DNA of 64,000 bases, taken from assembly GCA_000155435.1 (NCBI GenBank), contig DS990260.1, positions 2,708,984 to 2,772,983 of the forward strand, given 5' to 3'. Made by a program: the position numbers and the translations under genes. The DNA is from Clostridiales bacterium 1_7_47FAA (GTDB lineage: Bacteria > Bacillota > Clostridia > Lachnospirales > Lachnospiraceae). Below are positions 44,830-56,032 of this stretch, piece after piece. The notes under the pieces were generated by a model. That model saw only the letters and a list, made by a program, of their open reading frames with translations. It did not search any database and had not been told where the DNA came from. Position 1 is the stretch's first letter; each line of letters starts with the position of its first letter.

Positions 44830-45882
44830 CTATTTATTCTCATTGCGTGCCTGCAGCGCCATCTTAGCCTGCATGTTCCGCTGGAACTGGTCGATGATGA
44901 CAGCCAGTACGATTACCAGGCCCTTGATGACCATCTGCCAGAACTCGGACACGCCGCACATGACCATGCCGTCATTGATGACACCGATTACAAACGCACC
45001 CACAATGGTCCCGCCGATGGTCCCCACTCCGCCTGCCATGGAGGTCCCGCCCAGTACGGCTGCCGCGATGGCGTTCATCTCCCAGCCCTCACCGGTTGCA
45101 GGATGGGCGGCCACCAGCTGTGAGGAAGCGATGATCCCCACCACTGCCGCGCACAGGCCTGAGAAGGCGTAAACCATGATTTTAACCTTATTCACCTTGA
45201 CGCCGGACAGCCTGGCGGCCTTCTCATTGCCGCCGATGGACAGCACATGCCAGCCAAATGCAGTCTTTCTCAGGATGACGGCCGCAATCACGGCAATGAT
45301 TGCCAGGATCACAACGCCCACAGGAATCACGGTCCCGGGGATATTGCGCCCGAACACCTCCCAGCCCGTGTTGCCCAGGGCCTCGTTACCCGTAATCTTT
45401 GAATAGGTGGCTCCGCCTGAACGGATCATGGCAAACCCACGGGCCACATACATCATGCCCAGGGTGGCGATGAAGGGTGCCACATTGAACCTGGTGATCA
45501 CAAGTCCGTTCAAGGTTCCGATTACCACGCCTAACAGCATGGTGATGATGAACACGGCCGGGACATTAAAATACAGGGTCACGCCGAACATCTGAAGGGT
45601 AAGCCCCTTTTCCAGAAGCCCGCCCGCAATCATTCCGGCCAGTCCCACGATTGCGCCCACGGAAAGGTCGATGCCTCCCGTGATGATGACATAGGTCATG
45701 CCGATGCCCAGGATGCCGTACAGGGCCACATGCTTTGCAATCAGCATGGCTGTGTTCAGGCTCAGGAAATTAGCGGCCTTGATGCTGAAAAAAACCATAA
45801 GGACAATCAGCACAATAAAGGTCCTGCCCTTTAACAGCGTCATGGCCAAGGCATTATTCGAAGATTTCTTATTCGTACTCAT
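44830..45882 (-). CDS. Ribose-type ABC transporter permease (RbsC-like)
   Basis: A 350-residue membrane protein with about ten hydrophobic segments. Family stretches include LSVGAIVGLAGMIAGGLLEKG, NGLVITRFNVAPFIATLGMMYVARG and GWHVLSIGGNEKAARLSGV. The ATG at 45882 follows AAAGGAGAGTATACATT. A much longer frame upstream overlaps the ATPase gene and is not family-like. Last gene of the sugar operon before the terminator. Confidence 0.92.
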   Translation of the reverse strand: MSTNKKSSNNALAMTLLKGRTFIVLIVLMVFFSIKAANFLSLNTAMLIAKHVALYGILGIGMTYVIITGGIDLSVGAIVGLAGMIAGGLLEKGLTLQMFGVTLYFNVPAVFIITMLLGVVIGTLNGLVITRFNVAPFIATLGMMYVARGFAMIRSGGATYSKITGNEALGNTGWEVFGRNIPGTVIPVGVVILAIIAVIAAVILRKTAFGWHVLSIGGNEKAARLSGVKVNKVKIMVYAFSGLCAAVVGIIASSQLVAAHPATGEGWEMNAIAAAVLGGTSMAGGVGTIGGTIVGAFVIGVINDGMVMCGVSEFWQMVIKGLVIVLAVIIDQFQRNMQAKMALQARNENK

Positions 45883-45904
45883 AATGTATACTCTCCTTTT
45901 CCAA

Positions 45905-47446
45905 TCATTGGCCGTGGTGGCCTTTATATGATGACAATACCAGGCTTTCTTCCTGAATCTCGTCCCCAATGAGTTCCCCTGTCTTGATGCCATTGGACAG
46001 CACCATGACCCTGTCCGCAATGGCGATGATTTCCTTTAACTCAGAAGATATCACAATGATGGAAAGCCCTTTTTCCGCATACTGGTTGATGATGTCAAAC
46101 ACCTCGGTCTTGGCGCCGATGTCAATGCCCCTGCTGGGTTCGTCCAGAAGCAGGATCTTGGGATTGGTCAGCAGGCCCTTCCCAATGACCACCTTCTGCT
46201 GGTTGCCTCCTGAAAGGGAGAGGATGGGCAGGTTCTTGTCAGCCACCTTGATGTGGATATCCTTAATCTGTTCATCCGCCCTCTGGCTCTCCAGCTTATC
46301 ATCCAGCAGGAATCCCTTCACATACTTTTTAATGCTGGACAGGGAAATGTTCTTAAGGATGCTCATGGTCTGCACCAGGCCCTCCCTCTGCCTGTCCTCC
46401 GGCACCAGGGCAAAGCCCCTTTCAATCTGTTCTGAGATGGAGTGGATTTCCATCTTCTCCCCCTCCAGCAGGATATCGCCTGTATGCTCCGGCCTCAGGC
46501 CCATGATACATTCAAAGACCTCGGTGCGGCCCGCGCCCATAAGCCCGTATATTCCCAGGATTTCCCCCTTTTTCAGGTTAAAATCCACATGGTTCAGCAG
46601 GTAGCCGCCCCCGCTCTTTGGAAGGGTCAGGTCCCTGACCTCCAGCACGGTCTCCTGCTTATCCCAGTCAATGTCCCTGTCCTTTTTCGGATAGGACTTG
46701 CCCTCGCCCGTCATCTGCTTTACGATCCAGGGCACGTCGATGTCCTTTACATCCGCGTCCGCCACATACTTCCCGTCCCTCAAAATCGTCACATGGTCGC
46801 CGATTTCCATGATTTCCTCCAGGCGGTGGGATATGTATACAATGGAAATGCCCTGGGCCAGAAGCTCCCTCATGATCTTGAAAAGAATCTTAACCTCCTG
46901 CTGGCTTAAGGATGAGGTGGGTTCATCCATGATCAGTATCTTAAGGTCGTCCGCAATCAGGTTCCTGGCAATCTCTATCATCTGCTGCTGTCCCACCCTC
47001 AGGTCCCCGATCAGGGTATCCGGGCTGATGGGATGCTCCAGACGCTCTAAGATCTGGGCTGCCAGCTGGGCATGTTTCCTGTTATCCAGCACAAACCCGT
47101 TCTTTTTCTCCTTGGCCATGAAAATGTTCTGGTACACATTCAGGTTGGGAAACAGGCTCAGTTCCTGATGGATGATGCCGATGCCGTGCTTCCTGGCTTC
47201 CGTGGTATCCTTAAAGGCCACTTCCTTATCCCCCATATAAAGGGTGCCTGCGCTGGGCTGTTCAATTCCCGCGATGATTTTCATCAGGGTGGATTTACCC
47301 GCCCCATTTTCCCCAATCAGCACATTGACCTTGCCGGCAAGCACATCAAAGGAAACATGGTCCAGGGCCTTGGTGCCCGGATAAATCTTGTCAATCTGCT
47401 CTGCGTGAAGGCAGACGCCCTCCCGGCATTTAACTGTTGACTCCAT
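45905..47446 (-). CDS. Ribose-type ABC transporter ATPase, two nucleotide-binding domains (RbsA-like)
   Basis: A 513-residue protein with two fused ATPase domains. The first has Walker A GENGAGKSTLMK and Walker B ILIMDEPTSSLS. The second has a degenerate Walker A (GLMGAGRTEV), the signature LSGGNQQKVVIGKGL and Walker B LLLDEPSRGIDIG, as usual for the CUT2 family. AGGAGGTGGCTTT precedes the ATG. Energises sugar import by the adjacent permease and receptor. Confidence 0.94.
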   Translation of the reverse strand: MESTVKCREGVCLHAEQIDKIYPGTKALDHVSFDVLAGKVNVLIGENGAGKSTLMKIIAGIEQPSAGTLYMGDKEVAFKDTTEARKHGIGIIHQELSLFPNLNVYQNIFMAKEKKNGFVLDNRKHAQLAAQILERLEHPISPDTLIGDLRVGQQQMIEIARNLIADDLKILIMDEPTSSLSQQEVKILFKIMRELLAQGISIVYISHRLEEIMEIGDHVTILRDGKYVADADVKDIDVPWIVKQMTGEGKSYPKKDRDIDWDKQETVLEVRDLTLPKSGGGYLLNHVDFNLKKGEILGIYGLMGAGRTEVFECIMGLRPEHTGDILLEGEKMEIHSISEQIERGFALVPEDRQREGLVQTMSILKNISLSSIKKYVKGFLLDDKLESQRADEQIKDIHIKVADKNLPILSLSGGNQQKVVIGKGLLTNPKILLLDEPSRGIDIGAKTEVFDIINQYAEKGLSIIVISSELKEIIAIADRVMVLSNGIKTGELIGDEIQEESLVLSSYKGHHGQ

Positions 47447-47457
47447 AAAGCCACCTC

Positions 47458-48105
47458 CTATTTTACAGTCAGCTTCACAGGCGTGATGAGGATCTCATCA
47501 TCCTTATTAGCGGTAAATGTTCCTGTAAATTCAATGGTTTTGCCCTGCAGTGTCTCAGGCGCCGCCGCCTTTACCACGGTGGCGTCAATAATGTCATGGA
47601 AGCTCTGCGAAACAGCCGCCCACTCCTGCTGGTTCTTGTAATCCCCGAATTTGATGAAATCCAGCGAATCCCTGACCGATGAACCCTTATATACACTGCC
47701 GATCTGAAGCTTTATGACCACATCCCCGCCATAACCTTCAGGCTTTACCACCATGTATCCGGCCTTCTTTTCCTGGTTGACTTCCTCCACCACGGCCGTT
47801 CCCTTTACCACATAGTTAATCTCTCCCGATGTACCCATGGAGTATTTTCCATATTTATCAACCAGGGACTTCAAATCCCCGCCGGATTCTTCCAAAAACT
47901 GGGTTATATCCACGGCCTTTCCCTCCAGTTCGGGAAGCGCCTTGGAATCCCAGATGTTAGCCACATTATCCCCGGCGTTAAATTCCACATCTCCTGTTAA
48001 TTTTCCTTCTTCGCCAATCTTAACTACCTTCACACATCCGGTCATGCTGAACGCAGATGCCGCCAATATAAGAGCTGTTACCAGACTTATCACACGTTTT
48101 TTCAT
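47458..48105 (-). CDS. DUF2291 lipoprotein
   Basis: A 215-residue DUF2291 family protein with a signal peptide and a lipobox-like FSMTGC at residues 19-24, so probably attached to the outer membrane leaflet. Family stretches are FNAGDNVANIWDSKALP and VVIKLQIGSVYKGSSVRDSLDFI. DUF2291 genes regularly sit in CUT2 sugar-transport operons, as here between receptor and ATPase. The molecular role is unknown. Confidence 0.85.
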   Translation of the reverse strand: MKKRVISLVTALILAASAFSMTGCVKVVKIGEEGKLTGDVEFNAGDNVANIWDSKALPELEGKAVDITQFLEESGGDLKSLVDKYGKYSMGTSGEINYVVKGTAVVEEVNQEKKAGYMVVKPEGYGGDVVIKLQIGSVYKGSSVRDSLDFIKFGDYKNQQEWAAVSQSFHDIIDATVVKAAAPETLQGKTIEFTGTFTANKDDEILITPVKLTVK

Positions 48106-48223
48106 AGTACACTCCTATCTCCATACTTATATGTTCCTGACTTCACTTCAAAACTGCCTTCATACGTCAAAACTATCTTCATTTTTGAGGAAATATCCCA
48201 ATCACCGTTACCCTTATGGAATT

Positions 48224-48247
48224 GCAGGAGGTTTTAAGGCCTCCTGC
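48224..48247 (-). promoter_or_regulatory. Intra-operon stem-loop after the receptor gene
   Basis: GCAGGAGG and CCTCCTGC form a strong hairpin just after the solute-binding-protein stop, without a T run. Such structures often protect the receptor mRNA and set a higher receptor to permease ratio. Confidence 0.55.
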
Positions 48248-48259
48248 AACCGGGTCATC

Positions 48260-50883
<2,624 letters not shown>

Positions 50884-50932
50884 CCTGATATCCCAAATCC
50901 TTTCCGTCCATACGTGCCGGGACGCCTCCAGT

Positions 50933-51020
50933 CATTCTGGCACATCCCCGGCCATTCCGGCACATTCCCGGCCATTCCGGCACATTCCCGGCCATCCTGG
51001 CACATCCCCGGCCATTCCGG
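50933..51020. repeat. 20-bp tandem repeat between kinase and transketolase genes
   Basis: Four 20-bp units of the type CATTCCGGCACATTCCCGGC (50933-50952, 50953-50972, 50973-50992, 50993-51012) plus 8 bp. Units two and three are identical. It fills the gap just upstream of the kinase start on the minus strand. Confidence 0.95.
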
Positions 51021-51024
51021 CCTC

Positions 51025-51963
51025 CTATCCTCGTCCCAGGGCTTTTTCAGCCATCCCTGCAATCCCTTCTGCATTCAGTCCATAATAAGCAAACACTTCC
51101 CCGGATGTCCCGGTAATGACCGGCGCGTCCGGAAGGGACATGTTAATCACTTTCCTTGGGCATTCCCTTGCAACCACCTGGCTTACCATGGAACCCAGGC
51201 CGCCGTAGGGCGCGTGCTCCTCCACAGTGATGACTGCCTTGGCCCCGGACGCGGCCCGGATTACCGTTTCCTCATCCAAGGGCTTCACACAGTACATATC
51301 CACCACGGAGGCGCTGATTCCCTTTTCCTTCAGTATCCCTGCCGCATCCCTGGCAGGCTTTACCATCTCGCCGCAGGCAATGATTGCCACGTCACTTCCC
51401 TGGGTAATCACGGTTGCCTTATCCATGGCAAAGGGAACATTTCCCTCCTCATACACATCTTCTACCGGGTTGCGTCCCACCCGGATGTAAGCCGGCTTTT
51501 CATCCTTTAACAGCGCCTCCATGAGGCATCTTGTCTGGAACCGGTCGCTGGGCAGATACACCCTCATATTGGGAACCGATGCAAATGCAGCGATGTCCTG
51601 TGCGGAATGGTGGCTCATGCCCAGGGCGCCGTAGCTGACCCCGCCGCTGATCCCGATTAATTTCACATTGGTATTGGAGTAGGCCACATCCACCTTGGCC
51701 TGTTCAAAGCTTCTGGTGGAAATGAAGCTGGCCGGCGAGGCCGCATACGGTTTCTTGCCGCATTTGGCCATGCCTGCGGAAATGCTTACCAGGTTCTGCT
51801 CCGCAATCCCGACCTCCACGAACTGTTCAGGAAAGGCGGATGCAAATGGAGCCAGGGACGCGGATCCCCTGGAGTCGCTGCATAACACAACCACATCCCT
51901 GTCCTCTTTTGCGTGTTCCATAAGTACCTCACAGATGACCTGACGGTTTGCGATCTTATTCAT
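51025..51963 (-). CDS. Transketolase, C-terminal subunit
   Basis: A 312-residue protein with the pyrimidine-binding and C-terminal domains of a split transketolase. FVEVGIAEQNLVSISAGMAKCG carries the catalytic Glu, followed by GVSYGALGMSHHSAQDIA. The ATG at 51963 follows GGGAGGAAGCGCTTC and overlaps the N-terminal subunit stop by 8 bp. It forms an alpha2beta2 TPP enzyme with the gene upstream. The acceptor may be a pathway-specific ketose phosphate rather than xylulose-5-phosphate. Confidence 0.92.
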   Translation of the reverse strand: MNKIANRQVICEVLMEHAKEDRDVVVLCSDSRGSASLAPFASAFPEQFVEVGIAEQNLVSISAGMAKCGKKPYAASPASFISTRSFEQAKVDVAYSNTNVKLIGISGGVSYGALGMSHHSAQDIAAFASVPNMRVYLPSDRFQTRCLMEALLKDEKPAYIRVGRNPVEDVYEEGNVPFAMDKATVITQGSDVAIIACGEMVKPARDAAGILKEKGISASVVDMYCVKPLDEETVIRAASGAKAVITVEEHAPYGGLGSMVSQVVARECPRKVINMSLPDAPVITGTSGEVFAYYGLNAEGIAGMAEKALGRG

Positions 51964-52789
51964 GAAGCGCTTCCTCCCTTCTCCTGTTAAGCTCCGCTGC
52001 GATGGCTTCATACTCTTCCCCGGTGGGGACCTTGTGATGCCACGGGGCCTTGTCCTCCATGGTGGCGCCTCCGCCAAAGCCTTTTACTGTGTTGGCAATG
52101 ACCGCGGTGGGACAGCCCTTTGTATTCCTGGCCTCCTCAAAGGCCCTGTCAAGTTCATCCATATCGTTGCCGTTTACCTGAATCACATGCCAGCCAAAGC
52201 TTTTAATCCTGTCCTCAAGATTCTCATGGTGCATCACATCCTCGGTGCTGCCCGATATCTGGAGCCGGTTCCTGTCAATGACCGCGCACAGGTTATCCAG
52301 TTTATAATGACCTCCCGCCATGAAGCCTTCCCAGACCGAACCTTCCGCCAGCTCTCCGTCCCCCATGACCACATACATGCGGTTCTTCCTGCCGTCCATC
52401 CTGCAGGCCAGGGCCATGCCGATGCTCACCGGAAGCCCATGTCCAAGGGAGCCGGAATTCATTTCAATTCCAGGAAGCTTATTGTTGGGATGTCCGATGA
52501 ATTTGGAACCGAAGGTGGAAAATTCATCAATCACCTTTTCTGTTGGGAAAAATCCCTTTGCGGCCAGCACCGCATAGTAGCTTTCCACTGAATGCCCCTT
52601 GCTCAGCACAAACATGTCCCGGTCCGGGTCATCCATATTGTCAGGCCCTATATCCATCTGCTTAAAATACAGGTTTACCAGTATATCCATCACACTGAAG
52701 TCCCCGCCGATATGTCCTGTCCTGGCTTTCATGATCATGTCCAGCACATTGCGGCGCAGTTCAAATGACTTGACTTTCAAATCGTTCAT
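51956..52789 (-). CDS. Transketolase, N-terminal (TPP-binding) subunit
   Basis: A 277-residue subunit with the TPP/Mg motif GDGELAEGSVWEGFMAGGHYKLDNL, GHPNNKLPGIEMNSGSLGHGLP and the start LRRNVLDMIMKARTGHIGGDFS. The ATG at 52789 follows GAGGAGGAAATT. Works with the C-terminal subunit downstream. Confidence 0.93.
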   Translation of the reverse strand: MNDLKVKSFELRRNVLDMIMKARTGHIGGDFSVMDILVNLYFKQMDIGPDNMDDPDRDMFVLSKGHSVESYYAVLAAKGFFPTEKVIDEFSTFGSKFIGHPNNKLPGIEMNSGSLGHGLPVSIGMALACRMDGRKNRMYVVMGDGELAEGSVWEGFMAGGHYKLDNLCAVIDRNRLQISGSTEDVMHHENLEDRIKSFGWHVIQVNGNDMDELDRAFEEARNTKGCPTAVIANTVKGFGGGATMEDKAPWHHKVPTGEEYEAIAAELNRRREEALHE

Positions 52790-52850
52790 AATTTCCTCCT
52801 CATTACAGACACTTGGCACAGTCCTATCTATAAAAACGCTCCCGGCCGGA

Positions 52851-54251
52851 TCATTCCCCTCTCAGGTATGCTTTCACGTCTTCCTCAATGGGGTCATACA
52901 GGTCAGGTTTGATACCGATATATTTGCATGCCTCATATAACACAGGGACCACGTCCTTATGGATTCCCACACAGTGGTGGATATAGGGTCCGGTCACTAT
53001 CTTCTCTTCTAGGCGTTTGATATTCTCCACCTCAACCCACAGATAGGTTCCCATTCCCTTTGGTCCGTCCACTCCCTTTGCATTGCCAAGGAGCAGCGAG
53101 TACTCGCCATTATCCCCGTCAAAGCGGCACAGGGTCACGTTGCCGTGTTTTGCCTCCGCCGTAATGCTGCCCGGATGGTCAAATGCCAGCGGATAGGTGA
53201 TGGACGGCCTCTCCTTTGCAACCGAGATGGGCCATGGGCCACAGTGCTGGAGCAGTTCGCCGTTTTCAATATCAGGATGGCGGATGGTCCAGTCCGCGAA
53301 GAACCCTCTTGTCTCACCCATGCCTGCCGCCTCCACCATAAGGGCGGTGATGGCGCCGTGGATATCCGTCTCACAGACAACCGGGATTCCCTCCTCGTTC
53401 ATCAGCGCATTGGCAGCACATGGCATGATGCCAAGCTCACACTGCAGCTGGTTCCAGCACTGGATGGCGGCTGCCTGGCAGCCGTACTTTTCCACAAGCC
53501 CCTTCATGGCAACCTTGAGGGCCGCCACATTTTCCAGCTCATCGTCCTTTATCCTGATGTCCATGTGTTCCCGGCAGTACTGGATCACGTCCGCGACCTC
53601 CCTGCCTTCCTCCTTGGCGGCCTTCACCGCATCGGTCAGCTCCGGCATGGGAATGGGTGACAGCTGGATGTTGAACTTCTCAAGAAGCTCCCCTTCGTTG
53701 CACATGGTGGTCCAGAAGTCAAAGGGACGGGTGGAGATCTGAAGGATGCGCATGTTACGGAACTTCTTCACCACATTGCACACCGCCATGAAATCCCTTA
53801 CCCCCCGTTCGAATACCGGGTCATCCAGCCTGCAGTTGGTCATATATGTAAATGGGACCCGGAACCGCCTGAGCACCTTGCCCGTGGCGAAAAGCCCGCA
53901 CTGCGTATCCCTTAAACGGACCCCGTTTTCGTCCGGTCTTTCATCCAAAGGCCCCCATAAAAGCACCGGGACCCCCAGTTCCTTGGCAAGCCTTGCACAT
54001 TCATACTCCGTGCCGAAGTTGCAGTGGGGCAGGAACAGCCCGTCGATTTTCTCCTGTTTGAACTTCTCCGCAATCTTCTTCATGTCCTCGTCATTGTAGA
54101 GAAGGCCCTCTTCATTTATATCCGTGATATCCACATAATCAATCCCCAGCTCCGTCAGCCGGTCAGCCGTAAGCCCTCTGTACTTAATTGCATCCGGCGC
54201 ACTGAAAATGCTTCTTCTGGTTGGTGCAAATCCAAGTTTAATCTTATCCAT
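52851..54251 (-). CDS. L-fucose/L-arabinose isomerase family protein
   Basis: A 466-residue protein of the L-fucose isomerase-like fold. It has KLGFAPTRRSIFSAPDA, LLWGPLDERPDENGVRLRDTQCG, QCWNQLQ with CETDIHGAIT (likely metal-ligand Glu and Asp), and HHCVGIHKD near the C-terminus. The ATG at 54251 follows GGAGGAGAAAAAG. First structural gene after the LacI gene, it should convert an aldose to a ketose that the FGGY kinase and transketolase then use. The natural sugar is unknown, and apiose, a pentose or a 6-deoxy sugar are candidates. Confidence 0.82.
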   Translation of the reverse strand: MDKIKLGFAPTRRSIFSAPDAIKYRGLTADRLTELGIDYVDITDINEEGLLYNDEDMKKIAEKFKQEKIDGLFLPHCNFGTEYECARLAKELGVPVLLWGPLDERPDENGVRLRDTQCGLFATGKVLRRFRVPFTYMTNCRLDDPVFERGVRDFMAVCNVVKKFRNMRILQISTRPFDFWTTMCNEGELLEKFNIQLSPIPMPELTDAVKAAKEEGREVADVIQYCREHMDIRIKDDELENVAALKVAMKGLVEKYGCQAAAIQCWNQLQCELGIMPCAANALMNEEGIPVVCETDIHGAITALMVEAAGMGETRGFFADWTIRHPDIENGELLQHCGPWPISVAKERPSITYPLAFDHPGSITAEAKHGNVTLCRFDGDNGEYSLLLGNAKGVDGPKGMGTYLWVEVENIKRLEEKIVTGPYIHHCVGIHKDVVPVLYEACKYIGIKPDLYDPIEEDVKAYLRGE

Positions 54252-54323
54252 CTTTTTCTCCTCCATTGGTTTTATATATCAGCTGCTGCGCATTGCAGCG
54301 CCGAACTGCATGTTGTCCGATTT

Positions 54324-54385
54324 ATTTATATCTCCAGCCCATTTATATCTCCGGCCTATTTACATCCCCGGCCCATTTACATCCC
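54324..54385. repeat. 17-bp tandem repeat at the lacI 3' end
   Basis: Three 17-bp units (ATTTATATCTCCAGCCC, ATTTATATCTCCGGCCT, ATTTACATCCCCGGCCC) and a partial fourth run from the gap into the last codons of the LacI gene. The repeat therefore codes part of the protein tail. Confidence 0.9.
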
Positions 54386-55373
54386 TAACGCTGTCCCGCT
54401 CCACAAACCGGGTGCTGACCAGTGTCTGGGTTTTGGTATCCATCCCCTCTTCCACAATGTCCAAAAGCCTTCTGACAGCCATCTGGCCCAATTCCTGCTT
54501 GGGAACCCTCAGGCTTGTGAGCCTGGGTGATACGATATCGCAGAAAGGCAGGTCGTCAAATCCGATTAACGATACGTCCTCAGGAATCCTTATACTGCAT
54601 TCCTGAAGGGCTTTCATGCATCCAAGGGCAATCATGTCGTTATCCGCAAAGTAGGCGTCCGGAAGCCGCGGTCCCTTCTTCAGATATGCCAGCATGTCCC
54701 GGTATGCGCCGTCCATGGTGGTGCTCAATGTCACCGTATATCCAGGGTCATAGGGAATCCCCTGTTCCGCCAGGGCCGCCCTGTATCCCGCTTCCCTGAG
54801 TCTGAATGCCTTAATCTCGAAATCCCCTTTCAGATGTCCCAGGCGCCTGTGTCCCTTTTCAACCAGATAATTCACCGCAGTCCTGGCTGACTCCGTATTA
54901 TTGGTGATAATCCCGCTGTATGGCAGGTCCTCGCTCCAGTAATCCAGCGTCACCATCCTGCACCTGGCCCCGGAAAAATAATGCAGGTCCTCATCCATAA
55001 GCTCGGCCCCCATCAGGGCCACCAGGGAGTCCCTGTCCTCCAGGAGGATATCAAGCTGGTCCTTAAAATCAGCCGCCCTCCTGTCCAGATAATTGATGAC
55101 CATGTCATACCCCCTGCGGCGGCATTCGCTCTGGAACCCATCCATCATCATGGTAAAGAAGGGGGTGTCGTCCGTAATCAGGCCATTGGTACGGTACATG
55201 ACAAAATGGATTTTCCTCTGCTGGACCACCGGCAGATATCCCATCTCGCTGGCTGTCTTAAAGATTTCCTCTGCCGTCCTGGGGTTTACCCCCTTTTTCC
55301 TGTTCAGGGCATTGGATATGGTTGCCGCTGAAAAACCTGTTGCCTCGCTGATCCGCCTGATTGTTGTTTTCAT
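54360..55373 (-). CDS. LacI-family transcriptional regulator, copy 1
   Basis: A 337-residue regulator with the helix-turn-helix TIRRISEATGFSAATISNALNRKKGVN, a hinge, and a sugar-binding domain (FADNDMIALGCMKALQECSIRIPEDVSLIGFDDLPF). The ATG at 55373 has AAAGGG about 10 nt upstream. It leads the operon of isomerase, transketolase, kinase and transporter and probably controls it. It is clearly paralogous to the LacI gene at 57438, about half the residues matching by eye. Its C-terminal tail runs into a 17-bp tandem repeat. Confidence 0.92.
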   Translation of the reverse strand: MKTTIRRISEATGFSAATISNALNRKKGVNPRTAEEIFKTASEMGYLPVVQQRKIHFVMYRTNGLITDDTPFFTMMMDGFQSECRRRGYDMVINYLDRRAADFKDQLDILLEDRDSLVALMGAELMDEDLHYFSGARCRMVTLDYWSEDLPYSGIITNNTESARTAVNYLVEKGHRRLGHLKGDFEIKAFRLREAGYRAALAEQGIPYDPGYTVTLSTTMDGAYRDMLAYLKKGPRLPDAYFADNDMIALGCMKALQECSIRIPEDVSLIGFDDLPFCDIVSPRLTSLRVPKQELGQMAVRRLLDIVEEGMDTKTQTLVSTRFVERDSVRDVNGPGM

Positions 55374-55419
55374 ATATTCAAGTCCCTTTGTTTTTTGCCT
55401 GTCCAATCGTATAAACATT

Positions 55420-55447
55420 ATTATAAACATTTTAAATGATTTTGCAA
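55420..55447 (-). promoter_or_regulatory. Promoter of the LacI-led sugar operon
   Basis: Minus strand TTGCAA (55442-55447), 16 bp, TATAAT (55420-55425), about 50 bp before the lacI start. Confidence 0.65.
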
Positions 55448-55535
55448 TAATTTTTACAGAAATCTATGTTTCTTTGTATATTTTAGATGATTTAATTGAT
55501 TATTTTTCATGAAATATGACTATATTTTAATCGTA

Positions 55536-55822
55536 TTTTTGCCACTTTGTCTGTAATTCATGTAAACGTTCATATAAACGTATATGTAAAATTTTATATG
55601 AATAATTTATTTCTTAACACTTTATCCGGTATGCGCTGCTTTTTCATTCCTCCTCTTTATGGGTACATGATAAAGGATTCCTGATACAATAAAAAACAGG
55701 CACAATAAAAAATGGTATTTTAATCTCTGCCATTGAAACGTATTAACCTTCGAAATCCTTTATAAATGCTGACATCTTCTTCCATTAGCATACTTATAAC
55801 AACAATGTTTTTTGCCACTTTG
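55536..55822. repeat. 14-bp direct repeat pair
   Basis: TTTTTGCCACTTTG occurs at 55536-55549 and 55809-55822, both on the plus strand, 273 bp apart. It might be an attachment-site scar or chance in AT-rich DNA. Confidence 0.6.
55561..55580. promoter_or_regulatory. Operator-like dyads (LacI/CcpA type)
   Basis: TGTAAACGTTCA (55561-55572) overlaps CGTTCATATAAACG (55567-55580). Both are centred on AACGTT/CG-type dyads as LacI-family sites are, and the first is one mismatch from a cre site. About 115 bp upstream of the sugar operon promoter. Confidence 0.45.
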
Positions 55823-56032
55823 GTGCCCAAATGGTGCCTGGATTTCTTATAGCAACATAAAACGATATGGACAGATATAAGAAAAACCATAATATGCTAG
55901 GGTGTGTTTGAAAATTGCTTTCCGTCAGCTCTGCTATTTCGTACAAATGTGGAGAAATGATAGAGAAATCCATATATGGGCGCTATAATGTAAACATACG
56001 AAGCGACAAACAAGAAGTTCATGGGGGGTATT

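Larger units (their letters stand above)
55374..56032. other. AT-rich intergenic region upstream of the LacI operon and the HNH gene
   Basis: About 650 bp without a credible gene. It holds the LacI operon promoter (55420-55447), the operator-like dyads (55561-55580), a 14-bp direct repeat TTTTTGCCACTTTG (55536-55549 and 55809-55822), and GGTGCCCAAATGGTGCC at about 55822-55838. The last resembles sequence I have seen near integrase ends of mobile elements. A TATAAT at 55984 may serve the HNH gene. Confidence 0.55.
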
